Shown: positions 49,146 to 58,793, numbered from the stretch's first letter. The stretch: 64,000 bases of DNA from Myxococcales bacterium (GCA_020633315.1 JACKDV010000026.1:1-64000); one strand, 5' to 3'. The notes: generated by a model from the letters alone, not told the origin. Numbers and translations: made by a program.

Positions 49146-50675
49146 ATGGACCTGCGTACTCACATCCCGACCTTGCTCGCCCTGACCCTCGGCCTCGCCG
49201 CGTGTCCGGGCGACGACTCGCCGCCGATGACCTCCGACTCGGAAGGCGACGAGAGCACCGGCACCACCGGCTCCTCCATGACCAACGTCACCGTCACCGT
49301 GGGCATGACCATGGGTGGCACGATGGATGGGACGGGCACGAGCTCGGACACGGCCGACGGCTCGTCCACGGGCACCGAGGCGATGTGTGGCAACGGCGAG
49401 GTCGAGGCGGGCGAGGACTGCGACGACGCGGGCGAGTCGGAGACCTGCAACGACGATTGCACGGCGGCGAGCTGTGGCGACGGGGTGACCAACGCGACGG
49501 CGGGCGAGGCCTGCGACGACGCGGGCGAGTCGGCCGCCTGCAACGCCGATTGCACGGCGGCGATGTGCGGCGACGGGATGCTCAACGCGACCGCGGGCGA
49601 GGACTGCGACGGCGACGACATGGGCATGGGCGGCGAGACGGCGTCGTGCGACGACGACTGCACCGCCGTGGAGTGTGGCGACGGCACCGTCAACGCGACG
49701 GCGGCCGAGCTGTGCGACGACGGCAACGCGGACGACTTCGACTTCTGCAGCAACCTGTGCGAGCCGGCGCCCGCCGTGGTGCTGACCATGGACCACCTGT
49801 TCGACACCGACACGGGCGAGCTCGATGGCATCGTGCAGTCGAGCTGGGATCCCTCGACCGCCACCTGGTACCTCACCGGGCTCGACGTGCAGGCCGGGGC
49901 CACGCTCACCGTGACGGGCGCGAGCGGGCTGACGATCATGGTCGACGGCGACGTGATCGTGGCAGGGCGGATCGACGTCTCGGGCCAGGACGGCGGGACT
50001 CCGACGACCAACGCCGAGACCTGTGACACCGCCGGGGTCGCGGGGCTCGGGGGCCCGGGCGGCTTCGACGGCGGCCAGGGGGCGGGCAACGGCGGCACGG
50101 GGACCGAGGACGGCGATCCCGGCGGGGGCCCGGGCATGGCCCCGGCGGGCGGTGGGCTGGCCTCGACCGCGACCAGCGGCGTCAACGGGGTGGCCGGCGG
50201 CGGCGGTGGTGGCCACGTGATGGCGGGCACCGACGGCAACGCCAACAGCGGGGCCACGGCCGGGGTCGGCGGCGAGCTGCACATGAGCCTGCCGCCGCTG
50301 ATCGGCGGCGGCGGTGGTGGTGGTGGATCGGTGGAGAAGGACGGGCCGCTGGGCGTGTTCGATCTGCTCGACGACGAGGGCTCCGGCGGTGGCGGTGGCG
50401 GCGGGGCCATCTCCGTCGACGCGACGGGCTCGATCACGGTGACCGGCACCATCGATGCCTCGGGAGGCAACGGCGGCGCGCGGCTGACCGGCTGCAACGA
50501 GATCGGCGGGTTCGGAGGCGGAGGGGCGGGCGGCACCATCCAGCTCGTGTCTCCGGCCACCGACGCGATGATGGGCACCCTCGACGTCGCGGGCGGAATC
50601 GGGGGCGACGACGGTGCGATCCTCGACGCCTACAACGGCGGGGCCGGGGCCGACGGCAACCTGGTGGTGATGTAG
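49146..50675 (+). CDS. Cysteine-repeat (DUF4215-type) and Gly-rich lipoprotein
   Basis: 509 residues. Lipoprotein signal ending GLAAC (Cys20), then a Ser/Thr/Met/Gly linker. At ~79-205 there are four copies of the Cys-repeat C-G-(D/N)-G-x(4)-G-E-x-C-D, with the pattern CGDGVTNATAGEACDDAG; this is the myxobacterial disulfide repeat DUF4215. The C-terminal ~250 residues alternate Gly-rich turns (GGGGGGG runs) with short strands (GLTIMVDGDVIVAGRIDVSG, ISVDATGSITVTGTIDASG), as in right-handed parallel beta-helix or RTX-like surface proteins. A surface-exposed role is likely. The Gly runs are low-complexity DNA and may vary in length. Confidence 0.88.
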   Translation: MDLRTHIPTLLALTLGLAACPGDDSPPMTSDSEGDESTGTTGSSMTNVTVTVGMTMGGTMDGTGTSSDTADGSSTGTEAMCGNGEVEAGEDCDDAGESETCNDDCTAASCGDGVTNATAGEACDDAGESAACNADCTAAMCGDGMLNATAGEDCDGDDMGMGGETASCDDDCTAVECGDGTVNATAAELCDDGNADDFDFCSNLCEPAPAVVLTMDHLFDTDTGELDGIVQSSWDPSTATWYLTGLDVQAGATLTVTGASGLTIMVDGDVIVAGRIDVSGQDGGTPTTNAETCDTAGVAGLGGPGGFDGGQGAGNGGTGTEDGDPGGGPGMAPAGGGLASTATSGVNGVAGGGGGGHVMAGTDGNANSGATAGVGGELHMSLPPLIGGGGGGGGSVEKDGPLGVFDLLDDEGSGGGGGGGAISVDATGSITVTGTIDASGGNGGARLTGCNEIGGFGGGGAGGTIQLVSPATDAMMGTLDVAGGIGGDDGAILDAYNGGAGADGNLVVM

Positions 50676-50734
50676 CCCGCACCGGATGGGCGTGCGCCGG
50701 TCTGCGGCGCACGCCCGCGGGCTCGGCCCTCGCG

Positions 50735-51256
50735 TCAGCGCCGGGCGGCCGAGGAGAAGTCGAAGAAGTCGATCGCCGGCATGGGGTCGGCCCCCGCGGT
50801 GGAGCCGTAGGCCTTCGCTCCGTTCGGGCGCTCGCGCCAGAACAGCTCCGAGTCGTAGGTCGCGTCCTGGAGGAAGAACTGGATGGGCACGACCAGGGCC
50901 AGCGGCTGGCCGAGCTCGTGGCTCGGCAGCGCGGTGTCGCGGAGCGCCTGGGCGAGGCAGGCGTCGCCCTCGGCGTCGACCAGCGAGCCATCGGTGAGCC
51001 GCGGCTGCGAGACCCGACCATCGGCCTGCACCGTGAGCTGCACCTCGACCCGCGCGACCATGATGGGGTCGCGGGTCATCGCCACCTCGTAGCAGCGACG
51101 CAGCTCCGGCCGCGCCGTCTCGATCAGGTCGAGCCCGAGCTGGCGGGCGCTGCGGCGAAGGGGCGCATCGGCATCGGAGGCGAGGGGGTGGGGCAGGCCG
51201 CCCGCGCGCACCAGCACCCGGGCCTCCTCGATGACCTGGTTGCCCGCGTCGAGCAT
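50735..51256 (-). CDS. AgmX/PglI C-terminal-domain-like protein
   Basis: 173 residues. The central ~95 residues read ARPELRRCYEVAMTRDP, then VARVEVQLTVQADGRVSQP, a Cys in GDACLAQALRDTALP and LALVVPIQFFLQ. This order (Cys-Tyr, strand, dG turn, second Cys, Pro, strand) is that of the AgmX/PglI or TonB-like C-terminal domain common in gliding and cell-envelope proteins of Myxococcota. There is no signal peptide from ATG 51256, so either the start is further upstream or the protein is cytoplasmic. A transport or envelope role is plausible (inference). Confidence 0.7.
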   Translation of the reverse strand: MLDAGNQVIEEARVLVRAGGLPHPLASDADAPLRRSARQLGLDLIETARPELRRCYEVAMTRDPIMVARVEVQLTVQADGRVSQPRLTDGSLVDAEGDACLAQALRDTALPSHELGQPLALVVPIQFFLQDATYDSELFWRERPNGAKAYGSTAGADPMPAIDFFDFSSAARR

Positions 51257-51355
51257 GGAGGGGCCGGTGACCGCTCCAACGGCGAGACCGACGCCGGCTT
51301 ACGAGGTTGCCCCACGGATCGCCGCGCGTCTCGCGAAATGCCCGTTCCTGCCCGC

Positions 51356-53029
51356 TCAGTTGCTCGCCAGCATCCCGCCGTCGTAGGCCACCATCATCGC
51401 GTCGACCAGCGCCATGCCCAGCCGCACGTAGCCGCGCTTGGTGAAGTGGATGTGGTCTTGCTTGGCCATGGGGGGCTGGGCGGCGGCCCACAGGGTCATC
51501 GACAGCTCGCCGCCCATGAAGGCCTTGGTGTCCCAGAACCCGCAGCCGTGCTCGAGCGCCACCCGTCGCTGCACCTCGATGATGTCGTCGATGCGCTGGC
51601 GGTTGCGCCACTGGCCGGCCTCGTCGCGGCGGGGGAAGTCGCCGGGGCCCATCAGCAGGCAGCTCGCGCGCGGGGCCACCTCGCTCAGCCGCCGCAGCAC
51701 CTCCCGCAGGTCGCGCTCGTAGGCCTCGATGGGCTGGTCCTCGTCGGTGGCCTCGTTGGTGCCGTAGAACAGGGTGACCAGGTCCGGGTCGCGGTGCGCC
51801 ACGTTGTCGGCCCAGATCTCCTGGTTCCACTGCAGCATGTTGGCCGCGCGGGTGCCCCCGATGCCCAGGGTGTCGACCACCACGCCGGGCTGCTCGCGCT
51901 CGATGGTCATGCCGAGCACCCGCACCTCGCCATTGCCGTCGAGCTCGATCCCCACCTCGTGCGGGCCCTCGGGCAGCACGAAGCGGTGGTAGCCGGGGCC
52001 GATCTCGTCGGCGCGGGTCTTGACGGTGGCGAGCTTCTTGCCGTCGGCGATCACCCGAAAGCTGCCGCCCTTGGGCTGCCGCAGGAAGAAGATCTCGTAC
52101 TCGGCCCCCACCGCGTCGCCGCGCGGGCTCACCGTGCCGAAGGCCCGCTTGGACTTGGCGGCGAGGCTGGTGCCCATGTAGCCGTACAGGCCGTCCATGC
52201 GGCCGCTGCGGCGCTGCGCATGCTCGGTCTTCCAGTGCTTGGCGCCCTCCACCCGGTAGTCGACGTGTCGATACCAGCGCCACGGGCGGGCCAGGTGCAC
52301 GAAGCCGTGGCCGCCGTCGCCGAAGCGCTCTTGCAGGTAGCGGCGCAGGTAGTGCGGGTACACGTCGGCGTCGGTGTGCGAGCCGCCGTAGACCAGCACC
52401 CGCACCTTGCCGTCGGTGTCCTGGCCGCTGCGCAGGGCCTCGAGCGCGTCGTAGAAGCGGGCCAGCGGGGGCTCGCCGTCGGCGGGGCCCTCGATGGGCA
52501 CGAACAGGCCGAGCGCGTTGCCGTTGATCCGCTGCTGGGGCGCGACCTCGGTGCCCCCCGCTCCGCCCAGGCCCGAGGAGCCGGGCAGGCTGTCGAGCAG
52601 GGTGTCGTCGACGCGAGGCGGATCGCCCTCGTCGTCGCCCCCGTTGCCGAAGTCCTCCTCGGGCAGCTCGTCCTGCGGGGTGATCCACGGCACCGGCTGG
52701 CCGCGCACGTCCTCGAACAGGTTGGTGCCGAGCAGCGAGCGCTGGGCGGCCACGCGCGCGGTGAGGGCCTCCTCGTTGAGCACCGGGAGCAGGGGCGCGT
52801 CCTCGGGGTCGCGCTCGAGCGCGGGCACCTCGTCGGCGTCGGCGGGCGCGGCCGCGAGCGGTCCGGGCACCCCGGTGCGCTCGGCGGGGTCGGGCTCCTG
52901 GGTGGTGGCGCAGCTCAGGTAACCCCCGAGCCCCAGCACCCCCACCACCGCGAGCAGAGCGCGGCGTCGGGGAGTGCTCGTGAGCGCCGCCAGGCGCGCG
53001 CCGAGCCGCGATGCAGGGGAGGAGCTCAC
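51356..53029 (-). CDS. SGNH/GDSL-family hydrolase, membrane-anchored
   Basis: 557 residues. The N-terminus is basic, followed by a hydrophobic segment (ALLAVVGVLGLGGYLSC) that is either a lipoprotein signal or an anchor. A ~150-residue Pro/Asp/Glu-rich linker follows. The SGNH domain starts at ~210 with block I VLVYGGSHTDAD (Ser nucleophile; GGSH replaces GDSH). A carbohydrate-binding-like beta insert lies at ~280-360. Block III is LFYGTNEATDE and block V KQDHIHFTKRGY (Asp/His pair). The family deacylates polysaccharides or lipids. The large insert and linker suggest action on cell-surface glycan (inference). Confidence 0.86.
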   Translation of the reverse strand: MSSSPASRLGARLAALTSTPRRRALLAVVGVLGLGGYLSCATTQEPDPAERTGVPGPLAAAPADADEVPALERDPEDAPLLPVLNEEALTARVAAQRSLLGTNLFEDVRGQPVPWITPQDELPEEDFGNGGDDEGDPPRVDDTLLDSLPGSSGLGGAGGTEVAPQQRINGNALGLFVPIEGPADGEPPLARFYDALEALRSGQDTDGKVRVLVYGGSHTDADVYPHYLRRYLQERFGDGGHGFVHLARPWRWYRHVDYRVEGAKHWKTEHAQRRSGRMDGLYGYMGTSLAAKSKRAFGTVSPRGDAVGAEYEIFFLRQPKGGSFRVIADGKKLATVKTRADEIGPGYHRFVLPEGPHEVGIELDGNGEVRVLGMTIEREQPGVVVDTLGIGGTRAANMLQWNQEIWADNVAHRDPDLVTLFYGTNEATDEDQPIEAYERDLREVLRRLSEVAPRASCLLMGPGDFPRRDEAGQWRNRQRIDDIIEVQRRVALEHGCGFWDTKAFMGGELSMTLWAAAQPPMAKQDHIHFTKRGYVRLGMALVDAMMVAYDGGMLASN

Positions 53030-53165
53030 CCAAGCAGAGGCTGCAAGGTGGGGCCGGGGGAGTCAAATTCCGCCCACCCCGGGCCCGTGGAGGCGCGCTC
53101 GAGCGGCCCGCGAGACTTGGCGCCGGGGGTTGTTCCCGGGCGTGACTCGCAGGCATGGTAGCGCC

Positions 53166-55700
53166 ATGGTGCGGGGCCCCCTGGAGCGCCCGGGACTGGC
53201 GAGGACCGACCTCGTCGCCGAGCTGTACGAGCGCAATGCCGAGGCGCAGCAGGCAGAGGCCGCGCGCGCTCGAGAGGCACAGCAGGCCGAGCGAGCGCAG
53301 CGCCGCCGCGCCCGACGGCGGACGGTGATCAGCAGCGTGGCGGTGATCCTGCTGCTGGGGGCGCTGGGCGTCGCGGGCAAGCTGGCCTACGACGCGCACC
53401 GGGTGGGCAACGCGATGGAGCTCGCCCAGGGGCACGTGCACGAGGGCACGCCCGAGGCGCTGAGCATGGCCGCCACCTCGCTCGAGCGCGCGATGGAGAT
53501 CGATCCCGGCGACGGCGAGGTGCGAGCGACCCTCGCCCTGGTCCGGGCCCAGCAGGCGATCGACGGGGCGGCGCCGCTCGACTCGGTCGATGCGGTCCTC
53601 GCCGACGGCGGGAGCTCGGCCGAGATCGCCGTGGCCACCGCGATCGCGGCGGCCCTGCGCGGCGACTACGAGGCCGCCGCGCAGGCGATCGACGGGGTGC
53701 AGGCCGCCGGCGTCAACGAGGCGGCCCTGCATCGGGCCATCGCGTGGGTGAGGGCCCAGGTGGCGCTGCACGATCTCGACGACGAGTCCGGCCTGGCCCC
53801 GGCCCTGGCCGCGGTCGAGGCCGCGCTGGCCGAGGCGCCGGGCTGGGATCGCAACTATCGCAGCGCGGCCGCGCTGCAGTTCCGGGCGGGGCGGACCGAC
53901 CAGGCCCTGGAGCTCATCACCAAGGGACGCGAGCTGCGGGCGACCGACGCGGGCCTGTCGGTGGACGAGGCCCTCTACCACGCGGTGCTGCAGCGCGAGC
54001 TCGACTCGGTGGAGACGGTCACCACCCAGCTGCTGGCCACGCCGCTCTCCGAGGCCGACGCGGCGCGGGCCCGCCTGGCGCGAGCGATCGCCCGCTACTA
54101 CGACGACCCCGACGACGACGCTCGCTCCGCGCTGGCCGAGGCCCACGCCGGGCTGCCCGCTCGCGATCGAGAGGCTCGCGCCCTCGCCCTCGAGGTGGCG
54201 CTGGGCTCGGGCGCCGTGGAGCTGGCCAAGGCGTGGGTGGAGGACGGATCGCTGCCGCCCACCACCACCGAGATCCACCGCGCGTGGATCGACTACGCCG
54301 ACGATCGCGTGGTCGAGAGCCTCGAGGCGCTGGCCGAGCTGCCGCAGGAGCATCCCCGCGTGGCGCTGGTGCAGGGCCTCGCGCTGGTCGAGCAATCCCG
54401 CTTCGCCGAGGCCCGCACCTGGCTGAGCCGGGCCCAGGAGGCCTTCCCCCACCGCCCCTTCCTCGAGGTCGCCACCGCGCGGGTCGACGCCCAACTCGGC
54501 GAGCCCGGTCCGGCGGTGGAGCGGCTGGAGGCGCTGGCCAAGGACCACCCGCGCACGCCTCGGGTGTGGACCGGGATCGCCGAGGCCCAGGTGGCGGGTC
54601 GCGAGGACGGCGAGGTGCCGCCGAGCGCCGAGCCGGCGCTGGCCAAGGCGCTGGAGCGCGAGGCCCATCCGGCCCTCGCCGAGCACCTCATGGGGCGACG
54701 GCTCCAGGCGGTGGCGGTCGACGAGCCCAAGCGGGTGCCCGAGGCGCTCGAGCACCTGCGCAAGGCGGTGGAGCTGCGCGGCTGGGTGCCCGCCTATCGC
54801 GAGACCCTGGGCCTGTACCTGGCCGACGTGGGCGATCGCAAGGAGGCCCGCGAGCTGCTCGCGAGCACGGCCGACGCCGCGACCACCCAGGGGAGCTCGC
54901 TGCTGCGCCTGGCCGAGCTCGCGGCCGAGCAGGCCGTGGCGCAGGGGGAGGCGCCGCCCGCCGAGATCGCCACCTGGCTGGCCCTCGCCGCGCAGCACGG
55001 GGCGCCGCCCAACCTGCAGGCGCACACCAACGCTCGCATCGCGCTGACGGCCCGCACCCCCGAGGGCGTGGCCCAGGCCCGGGCGTGGGTCGAGCCGCTG
55101 CTGCGCAGCGACCCCGCCGATCTCGAGGCGCGGCTGATCCTCATCGACGTGCTGCGTCGCGTGGGCGACCTCGACGGGGCCCGCTCCGAGGTCCGCCAGG
55201 GCCTGCGCAAGGCCGAGCGCAGCAAGGAGGGGCGGCTGCACGTGGTGATGGCGAGGATCGAGCTCGACGCGGGCAAGCCCCGGCAGGCGCCCAGCCACGC
55301 ATACAAGGGGTGGACCCTGGTGGCGGACGAGCCCCGGCCCGCCAACGAGCTGCTCGAGGTGGCCGCGCTGGGCATCGATGCCTGGAGCGCGATCAAGAAC
55401 GACAAGGTCCCGCTCAGCATCGGCAAGGGGCTGACCCGCCGCGTGCCCTACCGGGCCGAGGCCTGGATCCTGCGGGCCAACGCCCAGCGCAAGGAGGAGC
55501 CCGACAAGGCGTGCATCAGCGCCGACAAGGCGATCGCGCTGGACGACACACGGGCCGATGCCTACCTCGCGCGGGCCGAGTGCAAGATCGCCCTGCGCGA
55601 GCACGAGGCCGCCGCCGACGCGCTGGAGGCCGCGGCCGAGCGCAGCACCGACGAGGCCAGGCAAAGGGCGCTGCGCCGACGGGCTCGCAAGCTGCGCTAG
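53166..55700 (+). CDS. TPR-repeat membrane protein
   Basis: 844 residues. A ~52-residue Ala/Glu/Arg cytoplasmic start (coiled coil) precedes one membrane segment (~55-76). The remainder is a TPR array, with units such as AAALQFRAGRTDQALELITKG, GLALVEQSRFAEARTWLSRA and WILRANAQRKEEPDKACISA. It is probably periplasmic, given a basic N-terminus on the inner side. No kinase domain is fused, unlike the other TPR proteins here. ATG 53166 lies 6 nt after CATGGT. It lies 13 bp before the ogt gene, with which it may share a transcript. Confidence 0.87.
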   Translation: MVRGPLERPGLARTDLVAELYERNAEAQQAEAARAREAQQAERAQRRRARRRTVISSVAVILLLGALGVAGKLAYDAHRVGNAMELAQGHVHEGTPEALSMAATSLERAMEIDPGDGEVRATLALVRAQQAIDGAAPLDSVDAVLADGGSSAEIAVATAIAAALRGDYEAAAQAIDGVQAAGVNEAALHRAIAWVRAQVALHDLDDESGLAPALAAVEAALAEAPGWDRNYRSAAALQFRAGRTDQALELITKGRELRATDAGLSVDEALYHAVLQRELDSVETVTTQLLATPLSEADAARARLARAIARYYDDPDDDARSALAEAHAGLPARDREARALALEVALGSGAVELAKAWVEDGSLPPTTTEIHRAWIDYADDRVVESLEALAELPQEHPRVALVQGLALVEQSRFAEARTWLSRAQEAFPHRPFLEVATARVDAQLGEPGPAVERLEALAKDHPRTPRVWTGIAEAQVAGREDGEVPPSAEPALAKALEREAHPALAEHLMGRRLQAVAVDEPKRVPEALEHLRKAVELRGWVPAYRETLGLYLADVGDRKEARELLASTADAATTQGSSLLRLAELAAEQAVAQGEAPPAEIATWLALAAQHGAPPNLQAHTNARIALTARTPEGVAQARAWVEPLLRSDPADLEARLILIDVLRRVGDLDGARSEVRQGLRKAERSKEGRLHVVMARIELDAGKPRQAPSHAYKGWTLVADEPRPANELLEVAALGIDAWSAIKNDKVPLSIGKGLTRRVPYRAEAWILRANAQRKEEPDKACISADKAIALDDTRADAYLARAECKIALREHEAAADALEAAAERSTDEARQRALRRRARKLR

Positions 55701-55713
55701 GCGAGGAGGCGGC

Positions 55714-56316
55714 GTGGTCGATCGCGAGCGCTGGCACGCCACCTGGCTGGACCATCCCCAGCTGCCGCTGGTGCTGGTGCTCGACGAGGGCGGGGCCCTG
55801 GTGCACCTGGGCTTCTCGCTCGAGACCCGCCCGCGCTTCGACGACCTGCGGGCGCACGCCGAGCGCCACGGGGCCGAGCTGCGGCACGAGCCCGGCCCCG
55901 GCCGCGACGAGGCGCTCGGGCAATTGCGGCAGTACCTCGCGGGGCGTCGACGCGACTTCGCGCTGCCGCTGCGCCTGCTCGGCACGGAGTTCCAGCGGCG
56001 GGCCTGGCAGGCGCTGCTCGAGATCCCCTTCGGCCAGACGCGGAGCTACGGGCAGCAGGCCGAGGCGCTGGGCCAGCCCGGGGCCGCGCGGGCGGTGGGG
56101 CACGCCAACGGGCAGAACCCCGTCTCGGTGGTCGTGCCCTGTCATCGCGTGGTGGGGGCCGACGGCAAGCTCACCGGCTTCGGCGGGGGCATCGAGGCCA
56201 AGCGCTGGCTGCTCGAGCTCGAGCGGCGAGGGGTCACGCCCGCGTGGTCGCCCCGGCCCGGCCCGCGGCGTCCGGTCGACGACGACGAGGCCCAGCTGGA
56301 GCTGGTGCCCCGGTGA
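55714..56316 (+). CDS. ogt: Methylated-DNA--protein-cysteine S-methyltransferase
   Basis: 200 residues. The active-site motif VVPCHRVV and the DNA-binding QRRAWQALLEIPFGQTRSYG are present, as is the C-terminal GFGGGIEAKRWLLELE. It transfers methyl groups from O6-methylguanine (and O4-methylthymine) to its own Cys, a suicide repair reaction in the cytoplasm. Length fits Ogt rather than Ada, since there is no N-terminal Ada domain. GTG 55714 is preceded by GAGGAGG (55703-55709), a clear Shine-Dalgarno. The TGA stop overlaps the GTG of the next gene (GTGA, 56313-56316). Confidence 0.93.
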   Translation: MVDRERWHATWLDHPQLPLVLVLDEGGALVHLGFSLETRPRFDDLRAHAERHGAELRHEPGPGRDEALGQLRQYLAGRRRDFALPLRLLGTEFQRRAWQALLEIPFGQTRSYGQQAEALGQPGAARAVGHANGQNPVSVVVPCHRVVGADGKLTGFGGGIEAKRWLLELERRGVTPAWSPRPGPRRPVDDDEAQLELVPR

Positions 56317-57281
56317 AATTCGACGAGCGGCTGGCCGCGCTGCGCGAGGCGGTCGAGGACCCGAGCACCCCCCAGGCGCAGGCCCGCATCGAGCGGGCGC
56401 TCGCCGGCAAGAACGGGCTGCTCGTGGCCGTGGCCGCCCGCGCGCTCGAGTCCTGGCCCGCGCTGGCGGCCACGCTGCCCGCCGCCTTCGAGCGGCTCAT
56501 GGAGGACGCGGTCAAGCGGGATCCGCAGTGCCAGGGCAAGGTGGCGATCGCCAAGCGCCTGCGCGAGGCCGAGCTCGACGCGGACGGGCTGTTCTTGCGG
56601 GGCGTGCGTCACGTGCAGCTCGAGCCGGTGTGGGGCGGCTCGATCGACACCGCGGCCGAGCTGCGGGGCGTGTGCCTGATGGCGCTGATCGAGGGGCGGC
56701 ACCCGCGGGGGCTGATCGAGGCGGCGCACCTGCTCGCCGATCCGCAGGTGATGGCCCGCAGCGCCGCCGCGCGGGCGCTGGGCGTGTGCCCCAGCCCCGA
56801 GGCGGCCGAGCCCCTGCTGCGCCTGCGGGTGGAGGTGGGCGACGAGGAGCCCGAGGTGATCGGCGAGTGCCTGGCCGCGCTGCTGTCGGTCGCGCCCGGC
56901 TCGGCGCTGCCCTTCGTGGTGGAGCGCCTCGACGCGCGCGACGACGCGGTGGCCGAGGCCGCCGCGCTCGCGCTGGGCGAGTCGCGGCTCGACGACGCGC
57001 TCGCGCCCCTGCAGCGCACGGTGGAGCGGACCGTGCTCGGTCGGCGCCGCGGGGTGCTGATGCTGGCCGTCGCCATGCTGCGCAGCGAGGCTGCGTGGTC
57101 GTGGCTGGTGGAGCGCGTGGCGGAGGGTCCGCGCGGCGAGGCCGAGGACGCCCTGCGGGCGCTCGGCACCTTCGCCCACGACGAGCGCCTGGCCTCGCGG
57201 GTGCGCGAGGCGGTGGCCTCGCGGCCCGACGACGCGCTGCTCGCCGCCCTGGGCGAGCTGTTCGGTCCCGAGCCGGGCTGA
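56313..57281 (+). CDS. HEAT-repeat protein coupled to ogt
   Basis: 322 residues, cytoplasmic. Repeated helix pairs include AAHLLADPQVMARSAAARAL, AAALALGESRLDDALAPLQ and ALRALGTFAHDERLASRVRE, as in HEAT or PBS-lyase-type repeats. It starts at GTG 56313 within the GTGA overlap with ogt, so it is translationally coupled to it. A role next to DNA repair is suggested only by position. The next gene, an MlaE permease, begins 22 bp later. Confidence 0.83.
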   Translation: MKFDERLAALREAVEDPSTPQAQARIERALAGKNGLLVAVAARALESWPALAATLPAAFERLMEDAVKRDPQCQGKVAIAKRLREAELDADGLFLRGVRHVQLEPVWGGSIDTAAELRGVCLMALIEGRHPRGLIEAAHLLADPQVMARSAAARALGVCPSPEAAEPLLRLRVEVGDEEPEVIGECLAALLSVAPGSALPFVVERLDARDDAVAEAAALALGESRLDDALAPLQRTVERTVLGRRRGVLMLAVAMLRSEAAWSWLVERVAEGPRGEAEDALRALGTFAHDERLASRVREAVASRPDDALLAALGELFGPEPG

Positions 57282-57303
57282 TACAAGGATCATCGGGCCG
57301 CGA

Positions 57304-58062
57304 ATGCGCAAGCTGCTGCAGCTACTCGAGACGATCGGGGCGGTGTTCGCCTTCTTCCTCGACGTGCTGCAGATCGCGGCCACGCGCCCGCGCTACGTGG
57401 GCGAGATGCTGCGGATCATGGCCGTGCTGGTCAGGCGCTGCATCATCCCGGTGGGGCTGGCGGTGGCGCCGATCGGGGCCGTGATCTCGCTGCAGGGCCT
57501 CGACATCTTCCGCATGTTCGGTCTCGACCGCATGCTCAGCTCGCTGCTGGGCACGGCGATCTTCCGCGAGTACAGCCCTGCGCTGGCCTCGGTGATGGTG
57601 GCCGCCCAGGCCGGCTCCTCCATCGCCGCGCGCGTGGGCACCATGAAGGTACGCGGCCAGATCGACGCCCTCGCCGTGATGTCGGTCGACCCCATGCGCT
57701 ACGTGGTGGTCCCCGGGGTGATCGCCTGCATGCTGGTCACGCCGCTGCTCGACGTGATGACCAACGTGCTCGGCGTGTTCTCGGGCTGGCTGTTCGCGGT
57801 CCCGCTGGGCGGGGTCGACCACGGCGCCTTCATGGAGCACCTCACCGCCCAGGTCACGCCCGCCGATCTGTGGGTGGGCATGGGCAAGTGCATGATCTTC
57901 GGCACCGCGGTGGGCCTGCTCGCCGGCTACCTGGGCATCAACACCAAGGGCGGGGCCGAGGCGGTGGGCAAGGCGGCCAACGACACCGTGGTCTACACCA
58001 TCGTGATCATCCTGGTGGTGGACTACGTGGTGAGCATGGCGCTGCTGGGGGTGGGGATCTGA
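57304..58062 (+). CDS. MlaE-family phospholipid ABC transporter permease (first copy)
   Basis: 252 residues, five or six membrane helices. Typical MlaE motifs: RCIIPVGLAVAPIGAVISLQG, AIFREYSPALASVMVAAQAGS, AARVGTMKVRGQIDALAVMS (the EQIDAL cytoplasmic loop) and VDPMRYVVVPGVIA. MlaE permeases move phospholipids between inner and outer membrane with an MlaF-type ATPase and MCE-domain protein. Neither partner gene is within the window, so the set continues elsewhere or is split. A TACAAG element lies at 57282-57287, 16 nt before ATG 57304. A second permease gene follows at once. Confidence 0.9.
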   Translation: MRKLLQLLETIGAVFAFFLDVLQIAATRPRYVGEMLRIMAVLVRRCIIPVGLAVAPIGAVISLQGLDIFRMFGLDRMLSSLLGTAIFREYSPALASVMVAAQAGSSIAARVGTMKVRGQIDALAVMSVDPMRYVVVPGVIACMLVTPLLDVMTNVLGVFSGWLFAVPLGGVDHGAFMEHLTAQVTPADLWVGMGKCMIFGTAVGLLAGYLGINTKGGAEAVGKAANDTVVYTIVIILVVDYVVSMALLGVGI

Positions 58063-58793
58063 GCGACCTGCACGACTTCCTGCTGTTCACGCGGCGGGCC
58101 CTCGCGGCGCAATTCACCCAGTGGCCGCCCATGGGACCGCTGCTGCGGCACATGTACGAGGCCGGGGTGGGCAGCGTGGGGCTGCTGACCATCCTCACCC
58201 TGTTCGCCGGGCTCAACCTCAGCGTGCAGTCGTACGCCACCTTCGAGCGCTTCGGGGGCCAGGACTTCCTGGGCATGTTCGCCGGCGTGGGCGGGGTGCG
58301 CGAGCTGTACCCCGTGATGGCGGCCGTGGTCTGCGGCGCGCGGATCGGGGCCAACCTGGCCGCCGCGCTGGCCAACATGAAGATCAGCGAGCAGGTCGAG
58401 GCGCTCGAGGTGATGGCCATCGACCCCATGCGCCACCTGGTGGCCCCGCGGCTGTGGGCGGTGACGCTGGCGCTGCCGATCCTGTGCGGCTACGCCAACG
58501 TGGTCGGCATCGGGGCGAGCTACCTGGGCGCGGTGGGCCAGCTCGGCCTCGACGGCGGCACCTTCGTCAGCCAGCTCCACGAGTTCGTGGGCCTGCTCGA
58601 CCTGGGCGTGGGCATGTTCAAGGGGCTGATCTTCGGCTGGCTGGTGGCGCTGATCTCGTGCTTCCACGGCTACCGGGCGCTCAAGAAGGAGGGCGCCGAG
58701 GGGGTGGGCGTGGCGACCAACCGGGCGATCGTGCACGGGGCCGTGATGTGCATCTTGTTGAACCTGGTGATCAGCTGGGTGCTGTACGGGTGA
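58059..58793 (+). CDS. MlaE-family permease (second copy), probable CTG start
   Basis: 244 residues if it starts at CTG 58059 within CTGA overlapping the previous stop; the first ATG in frame (58131) would cut off the amphipathic N-terminal helix LHDFLLFTRRALAAQF that MlaE proteins need. No ATG, GTG or TTG is available in frame near 58059. Motifs: LLTILTLFAGLNLSVQSYA, VRELYPVMAAVVCGARIGAN, NMKISEQVEALEVMAIDPMR. Together with the first copy it may form a heterodimeric permease, whereas most Mla systems use a homodimer. GGGTGGGG just upstream could aid coupling. Confidence 0.87.
   Translation: MSDLHDFLLFTRRALAAQFTQWPPMGPLLRHMYEAGVGSVGLLTILTLFAGLNLSVQSYATFERFGGQDFLGMFAGVGGVRELYPVMAAVVCGARIGANLAAALANMKISEQVEALEVMAIDPMRHLVAPRLWAVTLALPILCGYANVVGIGASYLGAVGQLGLDGGTFVSQLHEFVGLLDLGVGMFKGLIFGWLVALISCFHGYRALKKEGAEGVGVATNRAIVHGAVMCILLNLVISWVLYG

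Noticed and set aside
50280..50420. Gly-rich repeats of the DUF4215 lipoprotein as a possible phase-variable tract
   Set aside because: The GGC/GGT runs are imperfect and short; normal for Gly-rich surface proteins in high-GC genomes.
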